Shown here in pieces: positions 24,911-34,589 of a stretch of 64,000 bases of DNA. Below the pieces are notes generated by a model, which was not told the origin of the DNA, searched no databases, and was given only the letters and a program-made list of their open reading frames with translations. The stretch spans positions 62,001-126,000 of the forward strand of contig JAUHYC010000006.1 in assembly GCA_030426685.1 (NCBI GenBank), written 5' to 3'. This DNA comes from Alphaproteobacteria bacterium (GTDB lineage Bacteria; Pseudomonadota; Alphaproteobacteria; Rhodobacterales; Rhodobacteraceae). A program made the position numbers and the translations under genes. Position 1 is the stretch's first letter, and every line of letters starts with the position of its first letter.

Positions 24911-27373
24911 ATGGGTCTAGTTTTTCGCTGGCTGGTGAGGCTTACGACAGTCTTGATCCTGCTTGCTGTCGCCGCTGTTGGACTGGTCTATTTCCTGGCC
25001 AGCCAGTCCCTGCCCGACTACAACCAGACCGTTGAGGTCAAGGGAATAAACGCCCCGGTCGAGATCGTGCGCGACACCGCAAACGTGCCGCATATCCTGG
25101 GTCAGTCCGACCCGGATGTGTTCTTTGGCCTCGGCTACGCTCATGCGCAGGATCGGCTGTGGCAGATGACCGTGTTGCGCCGCACCGTGCAGGGCCGCCT
25201 TTCCGAGGTGTTCGGTCGGCGCACGGTGCCTGTCGACAAACTGTTGCGGCGGCTTGACCTCTATGGGCTGGCTCATCGTTCGGTCGAAGTGCAGGATGAC
25301 TATACCAAGGCTGCGCTGCGGGCTTATGCGGCAGGGGTCAACGCTCGGTTGGCAGAAATAAACGAACAGGCGCTTGGCCGTGGCGCGCCCGAGATGTTCC
25401 TGTTCAATGCTCCGGTTCCGCCATGGCAGCCCGGAGACAGCGTGGCCATCATCAAGCTGATGAGCCTGCAACTGTCAGGCCACCTGGAGGATGAGGTTCT
25501 GCGCGCCCGCACCTCGCTGATGCTGGACGACCCGGCCCGGCTAGCTGACATTCTGCCTGACGTGCCGGGGCCGGGAATTGCCGCCCTGCCCGAATACGCC
25601 ACGCTGTTTCCGAACCTGCCCCGCTTTGCGCAGGGCACGCCGATGCCTGACACGCCTCTGTCTCCGTTCCCGCAGCGCGGGCTGTCGGGTGCGTCAAACG
25701 CATGGACAGCCGCGCCCTCACGTTCAGCAAGCGGCGGCACATTGCTTGCCAATGATCCGCATCTGGGCTTCACCGCACCCGGTATCTGGTATCTGGCGCG
25801 CCTTGAACTGGCCAAGGGTGGCGTGATCGGCGCGACCATTCCCGGTGTACCAGCGATCTCAGCCGGGCGTAGCGAGCGGCTGGGTTGGGGCCTGACCTCA
25901 TCCTATTTGGACGATCAGGACATTCACATCGAACAACTGAACCCCGATAACCCCGAGGAATACCTGACGCCCGGCGGCTACAAAAGCTTTCAGACCCGTC
26001 CTTCGATCATCGAAATCAAGGATGAGGCTCCGATCACCCTGACCCTGCGCTGGACCGAGAACGGCCCGATTCTGCCCGGCACTCACTATGATCTCGAGGC
26101 CATCACGCCGCCCGGTCATGTCGCCTCGCTATCCTGGAGCGCGCTGAGCCCCCGCGATACTTCGATGAGCGCCTCACTGGCTCTGATGAACGCCGACAAT
26201 GTGCGGCAGGCCATCGATCTGGCCGAGGATTTCATCGCCCCGTCGCAAAACCTGTCGCTGGTCGACAAGGACACGATCGGGCTTAAGCTGATTGGCGCGA
26301 TGCCCCGGCGCGATCTGAACAACCAGAGCCGCGGACGCATCCCCACTCCCGGCTGGCTGGACCGTAACCGCTGGCAAGGGCGTCTGCCCTATGCCGACAA
26401 TCCCGAATTCGTGGCACCGGTTGGCGGTGTGCTGGGCAATACCAACAACAAGATCATCGACCGCCCGTTCCCCAACCATGTCTCGTACGAATGGGGCGAC
26501 ACGCAGCGTGTGCATCGCTGGGAACGCTTGATGCAATCGCGTGAGGTTCACACCCGCGACAGCTTTATCGAGGCTCAGTTGGATACCGTCAGCTTCACCG
26601 CGCGATCCCTGCTGCCTCTGATCGGGGCCGACCTGTGGTTCACCGGCGAAGCCGCGCCCGAAGGCACCCCGGAACGTCAAAGACAGATCGCACTGGACCT
26701 GCTGGCCAACTGGAACGGCGAGATGAATGAACATCTGCCCGAGCCATTGATCTATGCGGCCTGGCTCAGAGCGCTGCAAAATCGTTTGATTTCGGACGAG
26801 CTGGGCCCGCTGGTCCGCGAATACAAGCATGTCGAGCCATTGTTCATCGAACGGGTCTACCGAGACATCGACGGGGCCTCGGTCTGGTGCGACGTGCATC
26901 AGAGTGCCCCGGTCGAGACTTGCACCGATATGGCGCGGCTGGCGCTGGACGATGCTCTGATCTGGATATCCGAGCGTTACGGTACCGCTCTGGAATCCCT
27001 GCGTTGGGGGGATGCGCATCAGGCCACCCACGACCATCCGGTGCTGGGCGAGGTGCCGGTGCTGCGCTTCTTCGTCAATATCCGCCAATCCACCAGCGGT
27101 GGGGACAATACCCTGCTGCGCGGACGCACCTCGGGTGAGGGGCCGGACCCATTCCAGAATGTGCATGGCGCAGGCTATCGCGGGGTTTATGACTTTGCGG
27201 ATCCCGACAGTTCAGTCTTTATCACCGCAACCGGTCAGTCAGGCCATTTCCTGTCTCGCTACTATGACGATCAGGCACAGTTGTGGCGGCGTGGCGAGTA
27301 TATTCCGATGTCGCTGGATATCGGGCTGGCGCGTGCTGCGGCGGTTGGGGTCACAGTGTTGAACCCGCGCTAG
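24911..27373 (+). CDS. Penicillin-acylase-family (Ntn-hydrolase) protein
   Basis: A large self-processing amidase of 820 residues. One N-terminal membrane helix (about residues 8-30) suggests anchoring or export to the periplasm. The alpha-chain region follows, with VPHILGQSDPDVFFGLGYAH and AQDRLWQM. The spacer ends at the autocatalytic site GASNAW, with the nucleophile Ser near residue 262. NDPHLGFTAPGIWYLARLEL and GNTNNKIIDRPFP are family motifs of the beta chain. Family members cleave beta-lactam side chains or acyl-homoserine lactones; which applies here cannot be told. It stands alone on the plus strand. Confidence 0.9.
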   Translation: MGLVFRWLVRLTTVLILLAVAAVGLVYFLASQSLPDYNQTVEVKGINAPVEIVRDTANVPHILGQSDPDVFFGLGYAHAQDRLWQMTVLRRTVQGRLSEVFGRRTVPVDKLLRRLDLYGLAHRSVEVQDDYTKAALRAYAAGVNARLAEINEQALGRGAPEMFLFNAPVPPWQPGDSVAIIKLMSLQLSGHLEDEVLRARTSLMLDDPARLADILPDVPGPGIAALPEYATLFPNLPRFAQGTPMPDTPLSPFPQRGLSGASNAWTAAPSRSASGGTLLANDPHLGFTAPGIWYLARLELAKGGVIGATIPGVPAISAGRSERLGWGLTSSYLDDQDIHIEQLNPDNPEEYLTPGGYKSFQTRPSIIEIKDEAPITLTLRWTENGPILPGTHYDLEAITPPGHVASLSWSALSPRDTSMSASLALMNADNVRQAIDLAEDFIAPSQNLSLVDKDTIGLKLIGAMPRRDLNNQSRGRIPTPGWLDRNRWQGRLPYADNPEFVAPVGGVLGNTNNKIIDRPFPNHVSYEWGDTQRVHRWERLMQSREVHTRDSFIEAQLDTVSFTARSLLPLIGADLWFTGEAAPEGTPERQRQIALDLLANWNGEMNEHLPEPLIYAAWLRALQNRLISDELGPLVREYKHVEPLFIERVYRDIDGASVWCDVHQSAPVETCTDMARLALDDALIWISERYGTALESLRWGDAHQATHDHPVLGEVPVLRFFVNIRQSTSGGDNTLLRGRTSGEGPDPFQNVHGAGYRGVYDFADPDSSVFITATGQSGHFLSRYYDDQAQLWRRGEYIPMSLDIGLARAAAVGVTVLNPR

Positions 27374-27482
27374 AACGGTCCTTTCGGCAAATCCCCGCCC
27401 CTTTCCAGACATCGCGTGGACGCGACCGTTCGTTTTCGCCTAAAATCAGCGGATCGCTGCAGTGGCACAGAGGGGGATTTGC

Positions 27483-27878
27483 ATGGGCAGTCTTCGCGAT
27501 ACGCTCAACAATCTGGCACGCGATTACGCCATTGCCTGGAGCTCTGGCGATGCAGACGCGGTTGCCAGTTTCTTCGCGCCCGAAGGCCAGATCAGCATCA
27601 ACCGGGGTGAGCCGCTGCAAGGCCATGACGCCATCGCCAACATGGCCCGCGATCTTTATGCCCAGTTCCCCGACCTCGAAGTCCGCTGTGATATGATGCG
27701 TTGGGCCGGGCCGCACGCGCTGTTTGTCCGGACGCTCGAAGGGCATCACAACCGAACGGGCAACCGGGTCGTGACACGTGGCTGGGAACAGTGGGAACTG
27801 ACGCCCAACAACAAGATCAAAAGCTCTTTGGAGTGGTTCGACGCAGAAGAACAGCAGCGCCAAATCGACGGGGCGTGA
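27483..27878 (+). CDS. SnoaL/NTF2-like small protein
   Basis: A 131-residue protein with the NTF2-like cone fold pattern: an N-terminal helix containing YAIAWSSGDADAVASFFAPE, then INRGEPLQGHDAIANMARDL, and beta strands carrying LFVRTLEGHHNR and RGWEQWELTPNNKIKSSLEW. This is the SnoaL/DUF4440-type layout used by small enzymes or ligand-binding proteins. The start MGSLRDTLN at 27483 follows GAGGGGGA; an in-frame ATG 21 bp upstream has no such site. It converges on the ABM-domain gene with 21 bp between stops. Function unknown. Confidence 0.8.
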   Translation: MGSLRDTLNNLARDYAIAWSSGDADAVASFFAPEGQISINRGEPLQGHDAIANMARDLYAQFPDLEVRCDMMRWAGPHALFVRTLEGHHNRTGNRVVTRGWEQWELTPNNKIKSSLEWFDAEEQQRQIDGA

Positions 27879-27899
27879 TACCGACCCCGGATTGTCGCC

Positions 27900-28220
27900 C
27901 TACCCGGTTGATATGCAATATTCGCGCGAAATACCCTGCTTGATCTCAAACCAGCTAGACCGAGTTGTCCGCTCTTGATGCACATCGAACGCAGCCTGGT
28001 TCTCAAATTCTTCGGACACGTAGAACCGCCCGGGCTGTTCGCAGTCCTCGACCACGTCGAATGAAAGACAGCCCTCTTCCGCACGCGTTAGGGCGATATG
28101 CTCAGGCAGGGCCTGCCGTACCTGTTCAAGCCTGTCCATTGGGACGGTGATATGGCCTTGCAAATAGATCTGCATCGTCTTCATGCCACTTGATGAGCCA
28201 CTTGTCGCTTTGAACTGCAT
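27900..28220 (-). CDS. Antibiotic-biosynthesis-monooxygenase (ABM) domain protein
   Basis: A short dimeric alpha-beta barrel protein. The core runs from MQIYLQGHITVP through QALPEHIALTRAEEGCLSFD, VVEDCEQPGRFYVSEEFENQ and AAFDVHQERT, which is the ABM pattern. Two starts are possible. ATG at 28218-28220 touches the hflX stop (TGAATG, favouring coupling, 106 residues). ATG at 28182-28184 (MKTMQIYL, 94 residues) fits the domain start better. Neither has a clear ribosome site. It is the last gene of the hfq-hflX unit. ABM proteins range from quinone monooxygenases to simple ligand binders. Confidence 0.82.
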   Translation of the reverse strand: MQFKATSGSSSGMKTMQIYLQGHITVPMDRLEQVRQALPEHIALTRAEEGCLSFDVVEDCEQPGRFYVSEEFENQAAFDVHQERTTRSSWFEIKQGISREYCISTG

Positions 28221-29492
28221 TCAGATAGCGGCGAATTTCGATGCCTGCTTGTCAGTCCAAAGAACGGTAATCTCAAACCCATTTTCAGTTTGCTCTTCCG
28301 AGCGCACAACATCCTGACGAAACAGCCAGGCGCGCTTGTCTCCTTCGGCGAAACTCAGCGTCAGCTTTTCTTCGCGGCGCGCACCCCGCAATATCGTCGC
28401 TATCTCGGCCAGCAGGGTTTCGACCCCCTCGCCTGTTACTGCCGATATCGCGAAAATCGCCGGGTCCCGTTCGGCGCGCGCCAGCGTCGCCTCGCGGTCC
28501 TCATCCTCCAGCAGGTCGATTTTGTTCCAGACCTCAAGCCTGGGGCGGTCATCTTCGACACCCAGCGAACTTAAAATCGCCTCGACATCCTGCGCCTGCG
28601 CCTCGGTCTCTTCGTGACTGATGTCGCGGACATGCACCACCAGATCGGCCCCCAACACCTCTTCGAGCGTGGCGCGGAAAGCAGCCACCAATTCTGTCGG
28701 CAGGTTCGAGATGAACCCCACCGTATCCGACAGGATCACTTCTGGACCGTCAGGCAGCTCGACTCGGCGCATGGTCGGATCGAGCGTGGCAAAGAGCATG
28801 TCTTTGGCCATAACCTCAGCCCCGGTCAGGCTGTTGAAAAGCGTGGATTTGCCTGCGTTGGTGTATCCGACCAACGCAACGATCGGGTACGGCACCTTGG
28901 CCCGCGCGGCCCGATGCAGGGTGCGGGTTTTGATCACCTTCTGCAACTGGCGGCGCAATCGCACCAGTTGGTCATCAATGGCGCGGCGGTCGGCCTCGAT
29001 CTGGGTTTCACCCGGACCACCGACAAACCCCAATCCGCCCCTTTGGCGCTCCAGGTGGGTCCAGGCCCGCACGAGGCGAGTGCGCTGATAGCTGAGCGCG
29101 GCCATCTCAACCTGCAACACGCCTTCGCGGGTGCGGGCACGGTCGCTGAAAATCTCAAGGATCAACCCGGTCCGGTCGAGGATCTTGACCTTCCACGCCT
29201 TTTCAAGATTGCGCTGCTGCACCGGTGTAACGGGTCCGTCGATCAGAACAAGCTCAACCTCATTCTCGTGGAAACGCTCGCCCAATTCCTCAATCTTGCC
29301 GCTGCCGAACAGCAATCCCGGTTGGGCACGTGGCAGGCGCACAATCTCGGAGCCGATCACATCCAGATCGGGCAGTGCGGCGGCCAGCGCAACCGCCTCA
29401 GTCAGCGCCGGTTCAGGGACACGGCGCTGTTCATCAGATTTGATTTCGGGGTGCAGCACCCAGGCCCGGGTGCGCACCCTATCATGTTCCAT
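28221..29492 (-). CDS. hflX: GTPase HflX
   Basis: Ribosome-associated GTPase that splits stalled ribosomes under stress. The protein has 423 residues. The N-terminal HflX domain includes LPRAQPGLLFGSGKIEELGE and LIDGPVTPVQQRNLEKAWKV, followed by the glycine-rich linker GGLGFVGGPGETQIE. The G domain has GYTNAGKSTLFN (G1), LSDTVGFI (G3) and NKID (G4). The ATG at 29490-29492 shares one base with the hfq stop (TGATG), so translation is coupled. A TTG one codon upstream is in frame but less likely. The hfq-hflX order is widely conserved in proteobacteria. Confidence 0.96.
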   Translation of the reverse strand: MEHDRVRTRAWVLHPEIKSDEQRRVPEPALTEAVALAAALPDLDVIGSEIVRLPRAQPGLLFGSGKIEELGERFHENEVELVLIDGPVTPVQQRNLEKAWKVKILDRTGLILEIFSDRARTREGVLQVEMAALSYQRTRLVRAWTHLERQRGGLGFVGGPGETQIEADRRAIDDQLVRLRRQLQKVIKTRTLHRAARAKVPYPIVALVGYTNAGKSTLFNSLTGAEVMAKDMLFATLDPTMRRVELPDGPEVILSDTVGFISNLPTELVAAFRATLEEVLGADLVVHVRDISHEETEAQAQDVEAILSSLGVEDDRPRLEVWNKIDLLEDEDREATLARAERDPAIFAISAVTGEGVETLLAEIATILRGARREEKLTLSFAEGDKRAWLFRQDVVRSEEQTENGFEITVLWTDKQASKFAAI

Positions 29493-29731
29493 CAAGAGGC
29501 GTCTTCGCCCTCATACAGGCTGATCGGCTGTGACGGCATGATGGTCGAAATCGCGTGTTTGTAGACCAGCTGCGACTGTCCGTCGCGGCGCAACAATACG
29601 CAGAAATTATCGAACCAGGTGATCACACCCTGCAATTTCACGCCGTTGATCAGGAATATCGTGACCGGGACCTTTGCTTTCCGTACATTATTCAGGAACG
29701 CGTCCTGCAGATTCTGTCTGTCCGAAGCCAT
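29492..29731 (-). CDS. hfq: RNA chaperone Hfq
   Basis: Hexameric Sm-like protein that pairs small RNAs with mRNAs. The 79-residue length is typical of alphaproteobacteria. The Sm1 motif is in [20 protein letters not shown], and the Sm2 motif is the canonical YKHAISTI near residues 58-65. The C-terminal tail is short and acidic (YEGEDAS). A terminator after trkH at 29826-29848 separates hfq from the trk genes, so hfq probably has its own promoter in the 94 bp upstream. It is translationally coupled to hflX. Its presence makes Hfq-dependent small RNAs, such as the candidate at 8.8 kb, plausible. Confidence 0.97.
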   Translation of the reverse strand: MASDRQNLQDAFLNNVRKAKVPVTIFLINGVKLQGVITWFDNFCVLLRRDGQSQLVYKHAISTIMPSQPISLYEGEDAS

Positions 29732-29825
29732 ATTTTATTAACTCGCCATTGTTCTTGCTACGCGATGCGGACCAACGCGCTCCCTCTGGCCGAGTATGGA
29801 GTGCTGCGAACAGATATTCCAGATG

Positions 29826-29848
29826 AAAAATCAGGCATTAACGCCTGA
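29826..29848 (-). terminator. Rho-independent terminator after trkH
   Basis: A 6-bp stem (29831-29836 with 29843-29848) with a 6-nt loop is followed on the minus strand by five T. It starts 15 bp after the trkH stop and insulates hfq from the upstream genes. Confidence 0.7.
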
Positions 29849-29862
29849 CGTCTACCGTAGGG

Positions 29863-31404
29863 TCAATCGCGCCACAGAGCTGGCGTGATCAGCGCAACGA
29901 TCGCTAGTGTTTCCAGGCGTCCGATCACCATCGCTGCACAGACCGTCAGCTTTGCCGCGCCAGACAGGTCAATCAACCGGATCGGTACATCGGTGGCCAG
30001 TTCGATAAGCGGCCCGGTTGTGCTGAGCGCGGCGACACTCAGCACCATCGCCTGTTCGAACCCGACACCCATCGCGGCCAGCAGCAGATCAAACAATGCC
30101 AGCGTCAGCGCGAACATCATCAAAAAGATCCAGGCGATGAAGGCCCCGTCGCTTTGGATACGGCGGTTGCCGCCACCCTCGCCGCTGACGGATGAGGGGT
30201 ATATCAGCCGGTCGATCTCTCGCTTGCCATTGAGATATAGGGCAAAGACTCGCAGCAGTTTGACACCTCCGGCGGTGGTCGCAACCCCACCTCCAATCAG
30301 CGCGAGCCCCATCAGGATCAGGCCCGGCGTACCCAGCCCCGAAAGATGCTGCGCATCATTCCAGTTGGCACTTTCAAATCCCGCAGTCGTGAGGAAAGAC
30401 ATTACCGTGAAAACCATGCCCCAGATCACCTGTAGCGCCTGGCCAGCTGTAATCTCGATGCTCAGTTCCGCGACCCCGGCCAGAACCCGCACAAACAGCA
30501 AGACCGCAACGATGAGGACAATGAAAACACCGATACGAAACTCGGGATCTTTGTCGAGCCGCGCATATCCGGACGTTGCCGTATCGGTCGAAAAAGTCAG
30601 CCGCGACAAGGCGAAGAACAGAAAGAGAAACAATATCGCCTCACCTGTGATGCCCGCAGTCGATCCCTCGAGACCGCCAACAGGCGATATGCCCGAGGTC
30701 GCCATCACGGACATCGCGTGGCAAACGGCGGTCAGCCCTTGCTCGCCGGCAATCAGAAGCAGGATCCAGATCACCACGGTCAGCCCAGCGTAGACCGGGG
30801 CCAAAGTGCGCGTCACCCGGATCAGGTGCCCGCGCGGGTCGGTCTTCTCGCTCTGCGCCACGCCCGAGACCGGTCGGCCCGGCTGTCCCCGCGCCGTCAC
30901 CTCGAACCCGCCCAGAGACAGCGGAGCGAGGATCGCCGCCGCCGATATCCACATCAGCAGCCCACCCATCCAGCCTACCAGCGCACGCCACAGGTGCAGC
31001 GGCGCAGACAGACGTGCGGGGTCGGGGAACAGATCGGCGCCAGTGGTGGTCAACGCGCTGACCATGTCAAAATACGCGTTCAGAAAGCTGGTTGTCCGCA
31101 GCGCATCATGAAACGGAATTGCCAGAAAGATCGGCAACATGGTGAACGCGGCCAGCAGCACGGCCAACTGCCCCAGAGTTCCCCTTCGAGGGTTCCTGTT
31201 CGACATCGCCACGCCAATGATCGTGACAGCGAACACGCCAAGCAACCCCGAATAGAAAAAAGATTGCGAGGTTTGGTGGTCGTCCAGCGCTAGTGCATAC
31301 GCTGCAGGCACCCACATGGACAGCGCAGAAATGCCCCAGATCATCAGGAGCAACGGCAGTCGCCGCATCACTCCGATCCGTTGCTGTTTGCGCGCCTGCA
31401 ACAT
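29863..31404 (-). CDS. trkH: Trk potassium uptake membrane subunit TrkH
   Basis: Ion-conducting subunit of the Trk system, 513 residues and about ten to twelve helices. P-loop-type selectivity segments are visible as SALTTTGADLFPDP (about residues 115-128), MSVMATSGISPVGG, TAGFESANWNDAQHL and ALSTTGP near the C-terminus; each carries the Gly that lines the filter. The ATG shares one base with the trkA stop (TGATG), so the two are made in step. TrkH needs TrkA for NAD-linked gating. The location between ntrYX and hfq is typical of Rhodobacterales. Confidence 0.94.
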   Translation of the reverse strand: MLQARKQQRIGVMRRLPLLLMIWGISALSMWVPAAYALALDDHQTSQSFFYSGLLGVFAVTIIGVAMSNRNPRRGTLGQLAVLLAAFTMLPIFLAIPFHDALRTTSFLNAYFDMVSALTTTGADLFPDPARLSAPLHLWRALVGWMGGLLMWISAAAILAPLSLGGFEVTARGQPGRPVSGVAQSEKTDPRGHLIRVTRTLAPVYAGLTVVIWILLLIAGEQGLTAVCHAMSVMATSGISPVGGLEGSTAGITGEAILFLFLFFALSRLTFSTDTATSGYARLDKDPEFRIGVFIVLIVAVLLFVRVLAGVAELSIEITAGQALQVIWGMVFTVMSFLTTAGFESANWNDAQHLSGLGTPGLILMGLALIGGGVATTAGGVKLLRVFALYLNGKREIDRLIYPSSVSGEGGGNRRIQSDGAFIAWIFLMMFALTLALFDLLLAAMGVGFEQAMVLSVAALSTTGPLIELATDVPIRLIDLSGAAKLTVCAAMVIGRLETLAIVALITPALWRD

Positions 31405-32780
31405 CAGAAGAAATCGATCGAAACCTGCATCAGGCGTTCGACCTCGGGCACGTCCTTGGCCATGGCAAAGATTGCGACCACATCCTTTTCGTCGATCCGC
31501 AGACTGCCGGTTGGGCGGATAACCTCGTCACCCTTGCGCACGGCACCAACCAGAACACCTTCGGGGAAATCGATATCGCGCAGCTTCTGCCCGGCCATGG
31601 GTGATGTCGACAACACCTCGGCCTCAATCACCTCGGCCTCGGCGTCACCGATGGAATAGACCTGCCGCACACGCCCGTGCCGGATGTGACGCAGGATCGA
31701 GCTCACGGTGGTGGCGCGCGGGTTGATATAGGCGTCAATCCCCAGTGGCCCCATCAGGGCCACCATAGAGGGGTCGTTGATCAACGCGATCGCCAGCGCA
31801 CATCCTTCACCCTTGGCCCGAACGGCGGCCAGCATGTTGGTACGGTCGTCATCCGTGACCGCAAGCATCGCATCCGCCCGCTCGATCCCCGCCTCGCTGA
31901 GCAGTGCCGCGTCCAGACCATCGCCGTTCAGGACAATCGTTCGCTCCAACGCCTCGGCAGCGATTTCGGCGCATCTGCGATCGCGCTCGATGATTTTAGC
32001 GCGCACCCGGCTTTCGCGCTCTTCCAGCGTACGAGCAACTTCCAATCCAACATTGCCCCCGCCAACAATGACCACGCGGTCCTGCTTGCGTTGCGCCTTG
32101 CCAAACACCTCCATCGTGCGGTCAACATCCTTGACGTTGGTGAAGACATAGCATTCATCGCCGGTAAACAACTGGTCACCCGGTTCGGGCGCAAACAAGG
32201 TTCCCTCACGCCGCACCCCGACGACAATCGAGCTGAGCGTTGAAAACAGGTCCGTCAACTGTCGCAGAGGCGTGTTGACGATTGGACAATCCTCGTCGAC
32301 GCGAATACCCAGAAGCTGCGCCTTGCCGTCCATGAAGATTTCGGTGTCAAAGGCGGACGGGGCCGACAGGCGGCGCATCGCGGCGGCGGCGACCTCACGC
32401 TCGGGGCTGATCACCACGTCGATGGGCAGGTGGTCCCGGCGGTAGAGGTCAGAATGTATGGCCTCAAGGTAGGATTTCGACCGCAGGCGCGCGATCTTGC
32501 GCTGGATCGAGAACACCGAATGCGCCATCTGGCAGGTGACCATGTTCACCTCATCCGAATGGGTTGCGGCAATGATCATGTCCGCATCCCGCGCGCCTGC
32601 CCGTTCCAACACGTCCGGATAGCTCGCAAACCCTGCGATCCCCTGAACGTCCAGCGTTTCGGTCGCGCGGCGCACCAGATCGGGGTTGTTATCCACCACC
32701 GTCACATCGTTCAGTTCGCCCGAAAGGTGACGCGCAATCTGCCAGCCGACCTGACCGGCACCGCATATGATGACCTTCAT
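31404..32780 (-). CDS. trkA: Trk potassium system regulatory protein TrkA
   Basis: Cytoplasmic gating subunit, 458 residues in two tandem RCK units. The first NAD-binding glycine motif is VIICGAGQVGWQIARHL at residue 3. The second is VVIVGGGNVGLEVARTL near residue 232. Each is followed by a TrkA-C segment (for example MAGQKLRDIDFPEGVLVGAV). The start MKVIICGAG at 32778-32780 is chosen because the strand must begin there; the open frame extends 29 codons upstream without sense. It diverges from a lipoprotein gene and is coupled to trkH. Confidence 0.95.
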   Translation of the reverse strand: MKVIICGAGQVGWQIARHLSGELNDVTVVDNNPDLVRRATETLDVQGIAGFASYPDVLERAGARDADMIIAATHSDEVNMVTCQMAHSVFSIQRKIARLRSKSYLEAIHSDLYRRDHLPIDVVISPEREVAAAAMRRLSAPSAFDTEIFMDGKAQLLGIRVDEDCPIVNTPLRQLTDLFSTLSSIVVGVRREGTLFAPEPGDQLFTGDECYVFTNVKDVDRTMEVFGKAQRKQDRVVIVGGGNVGLEVARTLEERESRVRAKIIERDRRCAEIAAEALERTIVLNGDGLDAALLSEAGIERADAMLAVTDDDRTNMLAAVRAKGEGCALAIALINDPSMVALMGPLGIDAYINPRATTVSSILRHIRHGRVRQVYSIGDAEAEVIEAEVLSTSPMAGQKLRDIDFPEGVLVGAVRKGDEVIRPTGSLRIDEKDVVAIFAMAKDVPEVERLMQVSIDFF

Positions 32781-32876
32781 GTTCCTGGCCTTTCTGCCTG
32801 AAATCTTTGAATGACAGATGCCCCCAAAGCGGTCAATTGAATTGTCATGCCCTGCAAGCTGCTGCAAAATAAGCGC

Positions 32877-33356
32877 ATGAAAACTCTGCTACCTCTGCTG
32901 ATCGGCATGCTGATCCTGTCTTCCTGTGGCCCGCTATCTCTCTACTACCGCGAGGGTGAGAGCGTTTCGCGCATGCAGACCGAGACGACGGCCTGTCAGG
33001 TGCAGGCGCTGAAAGATGCGCCTGTGGCCAATCAGGTCCGGCAGAGCCCCCCGGTCTACTGGCCCGGCCGCACCTATTGCGACGGGCGAGGCAGATGCTA
33101 TCGCAACCCAGGTTGGTGGGAACCGGGGCGGATTTACACGGTCGATGTGAATCAAGGACTGCGCAACAAGGTCGAGGCGCAGTGTATGGCCGCCAAGGGG
33201 TATCGCCCGGTCAGTCTTCCGCCCTGCAAGCAAGGGGTTAAATCTCGGGTTACACCCACGCGTACAACCACCCTGCCACCGCTAAGTACCGAATCTTGTT
33301 TCGTGAAATTTGATGACGGTTCCTTCCAGATCATCACACCCGGTCAAGCGGGATAG
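32877..33356 (+). CDS. Small cysteine-rich lipoprotein, unknown function
   Basis: A 159-residue predicted lipoprotein. MKTLLPLLIGMLILSSCG is a lipoprotein signal with lipid-accepting Cys17. The mature part contains YWPGRTYCDGRGRCYRNPGW and paired cysteines such as CMAAKGYRPVSLPPC, so disulfides are likely in the periplasm. The C-terminal third is Thr/Pro-rich and ends SCFVKFDDGSFQIITPGQ. The start at 32877 is preferred to an upstream ATG (32847) because it begins the signal peptide. Similar proteins of unknown role are found in Rhodobacterales. It converges on an MFS gene with 11 bp between stops. Confidence 0.8.
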   Translation: MKTLLPLLIGMLILSSCGPLSLYYREGESVSRMQTETTACQVQALKDAPVANQVRQSPPVYWPGRTYCDGRGRCYRNPGWWEPGRIYTVDVNQGLRNKVEAQCMAAKGYRPVSLPPCKQGVKSRVTPTRTTTLPPLSTESCFVKFDDGSFQIITPGQAG

Positions 33357-33367
33357 GATCTGGCCAC

Positions 33368-34546
33368 TTAGCGCGTTGCAGCGACAGCCCGGCGGCGTAG
33401 ACTCAGGAAAATATGTAGCACGATGGCAACGCCATAGATTCCGGCAACGGCGAGGAACATTCCCGCCTCATCAACTCCCAAGAGGATCGCCAGCAGTACG
33501 GGAGTACCCAGCAGGTTTCCGGCATTGCCCATCTGCGCCATCGCACCATAGCTCAGCGCCTGAGTTTCGGGGGTTTCATTCAGTTGCGGCACCGCCGCAA
33601 AGCTCCCACCCTGCACAAGGCCAAGCACTGCGAACAGGGCGATACAAACAATTGCCAGCGAAGCACCCATGAACAACGCGGAAATGGCCACCATGCCAGC
33701 AGCAAATCCCAGAATGATGACAGCGGTACAGGAAACCGCGTTCAACAGCAGCGGCACCAGAAGCCAGGACAGGACAATCCCCGCCAGCGGCATCAGCGCT
33801 GCGATTGATGCACCCTGCCCCTCGGGCAAGCGTCCGGGCAGAATCGCCAGCAGGGAAACGAAGGTCAATGTGTAAAAGAACCACCCGATCGCTGGCGCAG
33901 ATATGAACGGAGAGCGGTAGGTTCTGATATGAGCCTCAAGAAACGAGGCCCAGCCCCGCTGCGCGGCCTGCAACTGCCCCATATCGACCCGAATCCGACT
34001 CAGCGCGATCAAAGCGGCAATCACTAGCATCAACGCACCATGCAGCGCGAAATACACAGGCAAACCGAACCGGTTGACGACAGGCAATCCGAACCAGGCG
34101 TTCAAGGCAAAGGCCACGCCAAAGAACGTGCTCCACAATACCATCGCCATGTTGCGCGCCCGCCCGGTTGTAATCTGGGCGATCAATGTCGGCGCAGCGA
34201 CAACGATGGCCAGATGCGATACCCCCTCGATCACCCGGCTGGCCAGCATGATCTGAAAGCCCGGAAGGCTTGCCTGTAGCAAGGACAGCACACCCCCCAG
34301 AACCAGCCCAGACAGCAGTAACCTGGATGGTCCGACCCGCGTGGTGATCGCCCCCGACGTCGCCCCAAAGACCGCCCCCATCAGGCTGATAATCGACAAC
34401 AGCCAGCCAATGACGGCGGCTTGGTTCGGATAAAGCAGGCTGACATCCGTAAAAGGCACAGCGATTTTTGCGAATTGGGTGGCTGCGCCAAGCCCGGCGG
34501 CCCAGATCAGCATGACCTGAGCAAATCTGAGGAAGGGACGTGTCAT
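33368..34546 (-). CDS. Major facilitator superfamily transporter
   Basis: A 392-residue, 12-helix transporter. The N-terminus MTRPFLRFAQVMLIWAAGLG enters the first helix. The helix 2-3 region reads GAVFGATSGAITTRVGPSRL, a relaxed MFS signature. ASRVIEGVSHLAIVVAAPTL and ITTGRARNMAMVLWSTFFGV lie in helices 4-5. It is preceded on the same strand by an XRE-type regulator gene (43-bp gap), and that protein may control it. The substrate cannot be assigned. Not to be confused with the Bcr/CflA exporter at 14.6 kb, which is a different branch. Confidence 0.88.
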   Translation of the reverse strand: MTRPFLRFAQVMLIWAAGLGAATQFAKIAVPFTDVSLLYPNQAAVIGWLLSIISLMGAVFGATSGAITTRVGPSRLLLSGLVLGGVLSLLQASLPGFQIMLASRVIEGVSHLAIVVAAPTLIAQITTGRARNMAMVLWSTFFGVAFALNAWFGLPVVNRFGLPVYFALHGALMLVIAALIALSRIRVDMGQLQAAQRGWASFLEAHIRTYRSPFISAPAIGWFFYTLTFVSLLAILPGRLPEGQGASIAALMPLAGIVLSWLLVPLLLNAVSCTAVIILGFAAGMVAISALFMGASLAIVCIALFAVLGLVQGGSFAAVPQLNETPETQALSYGAMAQMGNAGNLLGTPVLLAILLGVDEAGMFLAVAGIYGVAIVLHIFLSLRRRAVAATR

Positions 34547-34589
34547 GCCCCCGGTCTAACCTGCCCGGTCATCCGCAGGAACGCATAAT